From Rhodospirillaceae bacterium (lineage in GTDB: Bacteria > Pseudomonadota > Alphaproteobacteria > Thalassobaculales > Thalassobaculaceae): DNA of 64,000 bases. Under the pieces are notes generated by a model. It was not told the origin of the DNA. It ran no database searches and saw only the letters and a list, made by a program, of their open reading frames with translations. The position numbers and the translations under genes were made by a program. Location: assembly GCA_018401495.1 (NCBI GenBank), contig JAGYJX010000005.1, positions 496,001-560,000 of the forward strand, read 5' to 3'. This document shows positions 61,196-64,000 of the stretch, in pieces. Numbering within the stretch: position 1 is the first letter of the stretch; the number at the start of each line of letters is the position of its first letter.

Positions 61196-62194
61196 TCACC
61201 CGCCGCCTACCGTCACCACCGCCCGGCCCCGGACCTCGCCGCGCAGGATCGCCCGGCCGAGGTCGGGCAGCTCCTCGAAGCGGTGCCGATGGGCGATCGG
61301 GTCCAGCGTCTCGGCCGGCAGGCCGTCGGCGATCGCCCGCCAGACCCGCTCGCGGCGGGCGGCCGGGCACATCACCGAGTCGACGCCGAGCAGGCTGACG
61401 CCGCGCAGCAGGAACGGCAGCACCGTGGTGGTGACCTCGTTGCCGCCGGTCAGACCAACCGCCGCCACCGCGCCGCCGTAGGCGATCTGGGTCAGCAGGG
61501 TGGCGAGGGTGCTGCCGCCGACGTTGTCGATCGCCGCCTGAAAACGCTCGCCGGCGAGCGGGCGTTTCGGCTGCTCGGCGAGTTCGGCCCGATCGAGGAT
61601 GGTGGCGGCGCCGAGCCCGGTCAGGTAGCCGTGCGCCTCCGACCGCCCGGTCGAGGCGGCGACCGTGTAGCCTCGGGCGGCCAGCAGGGCGACCGCGACG
61701 CTGCCGACGCCGCCGGAGGCGCCGGTGACCAGCACCTCGCCGCGATCCGGCCGCATGCCCGCCGCCTCCAGGGTGTCGATCGCCAGCCCGGCGGTGAAGC
61801 CGGCGGTGCCGAAGGCCATGGCGTCGGCCAGCGACAGCCCGTCGGGCAGCCTGACCAGCCAGTCGCCCTGGACCCGGGCCAGCTCGCCGAAACCGCCCCA
61901 GCGCACCTCGCCGACCCGCCAGCCGGTCAGCACCACGGCGTCGCCGGGGGCGAAGCCCGGATGCGACGAGGCCTCGACGGTGCCGGAGAAGTCGACCCCG
62001 GGCACGTGCGGGTACTTGCGGACCAGCCGGCCGATGCCGCTCATCACCATGCCGTCCTTGTAGTTGACGGTGGTGTAGGCGACCCGGACGGTGACGTCGC
62101 CGTCCGGCAGGTCGGCCACCGGCACCGCCTCGAACGCGCCGGTCACGGCGCCGTCGGCCTCGCGCAGCAGATAGGCGTTGAAGGTCTCGGTCAT
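61196..62194 (-). CDS. acuI: Acrylyl-CoA reductase AcuI-type / YhdH family quinone oxidoreductase
   Basis: A 332-residue zinc-free medium-chain dehydrogenase/reductase. It has VRVAYTTVNYKDGMVMSGIG, KYPHVPGVDFSGTVEASSHP, GWRVGEVRWGGFGELARVQG and the NADPH site VLVTGASGGVGSVAVALLAA. YhdH/AcuI enzymes reduce acryloyl-CoA to propionyl-CoA with NADPH. The MDR family is broad and the substrate here is inferred from overall motif match, especially the WGGFGE segment. Divergent from the acyl-CoA dehydrogenase gene. Confidence 0.85.
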   Translation of the reverse strand: MTETFNAYLLREADGAVTGAFEAVPVADLPDGDVTVRVAYTTVNYKDGMVMSGIGRLVRKYPHVPGVDFSGTVEASSHPGFAPGDAVVLTGWRVGEVRWGGFGELARVQGDWLVRLPDGLSLADAMAFGTAGFTAGLAIDTLEAAGMRPDRGEVLVTGASGGVGSVAVALLAARGYTVAASTGRSEAHGYLTGLGAATILDRAELAEQPKRPLAGERFQAAIDNVGGSTLATLLTQIAYGGAVAAVGLTGGNEVTTTVLPFLLRGVSLLGVDSVMCPAARRERVWRAIADGLPAETLDPIAHRHRFEELPDLGRAILRGEVRGRAVVTVGGG

Positions 62195-62311
62195 GCTCGC
62201 CTCCAGACTTGGTCGGACCCCGGTCGCTGTCGCACCCTATGTTGCCCAACCACCGACACGGTGCCAGGGTTCGACGCGCATCAGGATGACTCCGCCAACG
62301 GGGAGCGCGCC

Positions 62312-64000
62312 ATGACTTCCTCCGCAGCCGCCGGCCTGCAACCCGACACAAGCGGCGTCGACGCCTTCCGGGACGATCCCAGCCTCGCCGCCCTGCTCGG
62401 GCTCTATCTCGATCCGGTCGACCTCGCCGCCCTGACGCCGGCGCTGTCGCGCCTCGGCGCCCTGGTCGGCGGCCGGCTGGACGCGCTGGCGCACGCCGCC
62501 GACCGCAACCCGCCGGTGCTGCACCACCGCGACCGCCAGGGCAGCGACCGGCAGTGGATCGAGAAGCACCCGGCCTACGGCGAGATGGAGCGCATCGGCT
62601 TCGGCGAGTTCGCGCTGGCGGCGATGTCGCACCGCCCGGCCCTCGGCCTCGACCGGCCGGTGACGGCCGCCGCCAAATACGCTTTCCAGTACCTGTTCGC
62701 GCAGGCCGAGTTCGGCCTGCTGTGCCCGATCAGCATGACCGACGCCCTGACCCGCACGATCCGCCGCTACGCCGACCCGGCCCTGGTGGCGCGCTACCTG
62801 CCGGGGCTGACCGCCGACGACCCGGAGCGCCAGGTCCAGGGTGCCATGTTCATGACCGAGCGCGCCGCCGGCTCCGACGTCGCCGCCACCGTCACGCGGG
62901 CCGTGCCGGACGGCGATGGCTGCGGCGATTCCTGGCGCCTGCACGGCGACAAGTGGTTCTGCTCGAACGCCGACGCCGGCCTCGCCCTGGTGCTGGCCCG
63001 GCCCGAGGGCGCGCCGCCGGGCATCAAGGGCGTGTCGCTGTTCCTGCTGCCGCGCGACCTGCCGGGCGGCGGGCGCAACGCCTACCGGATCGTCCGCCTG
63101 AAGGACAAGCTCGGCACCCGCTCGATGGCGTCCGGCGAGATCACCCTCGACGGCGCGCTCGCCTGGATGGTCGGTCCTCCCGGCCAGGGCTTCGCGCAGA
63201 TGGCCGAGATGATCAACCAGTCGCGGCTGTCGAACGCCGTGCGCTCGGCCGGGATGATGCGCCGGGCGTTGCGCGAGGCGCTGGCCGTGGCGCGCGGCCG
63301 CAGCGCGTTCGGCCGCCGGCTGATCGACATGCCGCTGCAGCGCCGCCAGCTGCTGAAGCTGCTGCTGCCGGCCGAGCAGGCGCTGTCGATGGTGCTGTTC
63401 ACCGCCGACGCCCTGGCCCGCGCCGATGCCGGCGAGGCCGAGGGTGCGGCGCTGCGCCGGATCCTCACGCCGCTGGTCAAGTTCCGGGTCTGCCGCGACG
63501 CCCGCAAGGTCACCGGCGACGCCATGGAGGCGCGCGGCGGCGTCGGCTACATCGAGGAATGGGCCGAGCCGCGGCTGCTGCGCGACAGTCATCTCGGCTC
63601 GATCTGGGAGGGCACCAGCAACATCGTCGCCCTCGACGTGCTGCGGGCCGCGCGCCGCGACCAGGCGCACGCGGCACTGGCCTCGGCGCTGGCCCGGCGG
63701 ATGGCGGAGGCCGGCGTGCCCGAGGGTACCCGTGCCCGCCTGACCGCCCTGCTCGGCCGCGCCACCGCCGCCGTCGACGCCGCCGCCCGGGCCGGCGCCG
63801 ACGGCGAGCACCGCGCCCGCGCGGCGGCGTCCGGCCTGTACCACGCCGCCTCGGCCTGCCTGCTGGCCGCCGAGGGCGCGCAGCTGCCGGACCCCGGCCG
63901 CACCGCGCTGGCCGACCTGGTGGTGCGCCACAAGCTGACCCCGCGGGACCCGCTGGCCGCCGAGGGTGAGGACGACGGCGACGACGCGGCGGCGGCGGCG
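62312..64000 (+). CDS. Acyl-CoA dehydrogenase family protein (AidB-like), 3' end outside the window
   Basis: At least 563 residues from the ATG at 62312, open to the window end. It has an N-terminal extension of about 150 residues typical of the AidB-like group (RQWIEKHPAYGEMERIGFGE), then the FAD/substrate domain (GLLCPISMTDALTRTIRRYA, GAMFMTERAAGSDVAATVTR, WRLHGDKWFCSNADAGLALV, KDKLGTRSMASGEITLDGAL) and the helical C-terminal domain (NQSRLSNAVRSAGMMRRALR, EARGGVGYIEEWAEPRLLRD, IWEGTSNIVALDVLRAARR). AidB-type proteins bind FAD; E. coli AidB also binds DNA. The visible end is an acidic-Ala tail (GEDDGDDAAAAA). Confidence 0.88.
   Translation, partial: MTSSAAAGLQPDTSGVDAFRDDPSLAALLGLYLDPVDLAALTPALSRLGALVGGRLDALAHAADRNPPVLHHRDRQGSDRQWIEKHPAYGEMERIGFGEFALAAMSHRPALGLDRPVTAAAKYAFQYLFAQAEFGLLCPISMTDALTRTIRRYADPALVARYLPGLTADDPERQVQGAMFMTERAAGSDVAATVTRAVPDGDGCGDSWRLHGDKWFCSNADAGLALVLARPEGAPPGIKGVSLFLLPRDLPGGGRNAYRIVRLKDKLGTRSMASGEITLDGALAWMVGPPGQGFAQMAEMINQSRLSNAVRSAGMMRRALREALAVARGRSAFGRRLIDMPLQRRQLLKLLLPAEQALSMVLFTADALARADAGEAEGAALRRILTPLVKFRVCRDARKVTGDAMEARGGVGYIEEWAEPRLLRDSHLGSIWEGTSNIVALDVLRAARRDQAHAALASALARRMAEAGVPEGTRARLTALLGRATAAVDAAARAGADGEHRARAAASGLYHAASACLLAAEGAQLPDPGRTALADLVVRHKLTPRDPLAAEGEDDGDDAAAAA

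Overview
The window is about 70% GC and looks like a chromosomal segment of a Rhodospirillales-type alphaproteobacterium. The evidence is a circularly permuted (two-piece) ssrA gene, an alpha-type SspB, an alphaproteobacterial IlvB in which the thiamine-diphosphate motif reads GEA instead of GDG, several PAS_5-type proteins, a DUF2336 protein, and the gene orders mreBCD-mrdA-rodA and degP-DUF2065-hflC-hflK//mrp. Most genes are housekeeping; two stretches (about 6.3-12.1 kb and 17.1-24.3 kb) are accessory and repeat-rich.

Layout. 0-1.3 kb: a stress-type cassette (small membrane protein, holin-like protein, DUF3618 protein) behind a candidate EcfG promoter. 1.4-8.9 kb: catabolic and transport genes (AtuA-like pair, an orphan molybdenum hydroxylase subunit, an MFS transporter, an enoyl-CoA hydratase). 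9.0-12.1 kb: palindromic repeats, a 41-bp tandem array, a collapsed toxin-antitoxin locus, a nitronate monooxygenase and a 216-bp tandem array that carries copies of a TetR 3' end. 12.1-16.9 kb: TetR/VOC divergent pair with two operators, a CoA-transferase/fumarylacetoacetase-type pair, two PAS proteins. 17.0-24.3 kb: tRNA-Lys followed by an island-like region with a type IIG restriction-modification enzyme and a VapBC-serine recombinase cassette between 298-bp direct repeats of a CNNM gene 3' end. 24.4-31 kb: rod-shape operon. 31-35 kb: ilvBNC. 35-42.5 kb: miaA, serB, degP, DUF2065, hflCK, mrp. 42.5-47 kb: folA and thyA around two convergent TPR/glycosyltransferase-like genes. 47-50.3 kb: ssrA, sspB, class I fumarase, a hydrolase. 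50.3-56.1 kb: DUF2336, universal stress protein and a TAXI-type TRAP transporter. 56.4-60.5 kb: response regulator and an Mla-type lipid transport operon. 60.6-64 kb: apt, acuI-like reductase and an AidB-like acyl-CoA dehydrogenase that runs off the end.

A property of the whole window affects how the genes must be read. About twenty genes, including ones normally indispensable (mreC, hflK, miaA), change reading frame at one or more points. In most of them the gene span is one base longer than a multiple of three, so single-base insertions dominate. I treat these as probable sequence or assembly errors and give whole-gene spans; the sequence alone cannot separate this from real decay.

Working together: ssrA tags stalled nascent proteins and the adjacent sspB product would deliver them to ClpXP; HflKC and DegP handle envelope protein quality; MreBCD, PBP2 and RodA build the side wall; the Mla-type genes move phospholipid between membranes; IlvB/N/C form the branched-chain amino acid entry pathway.
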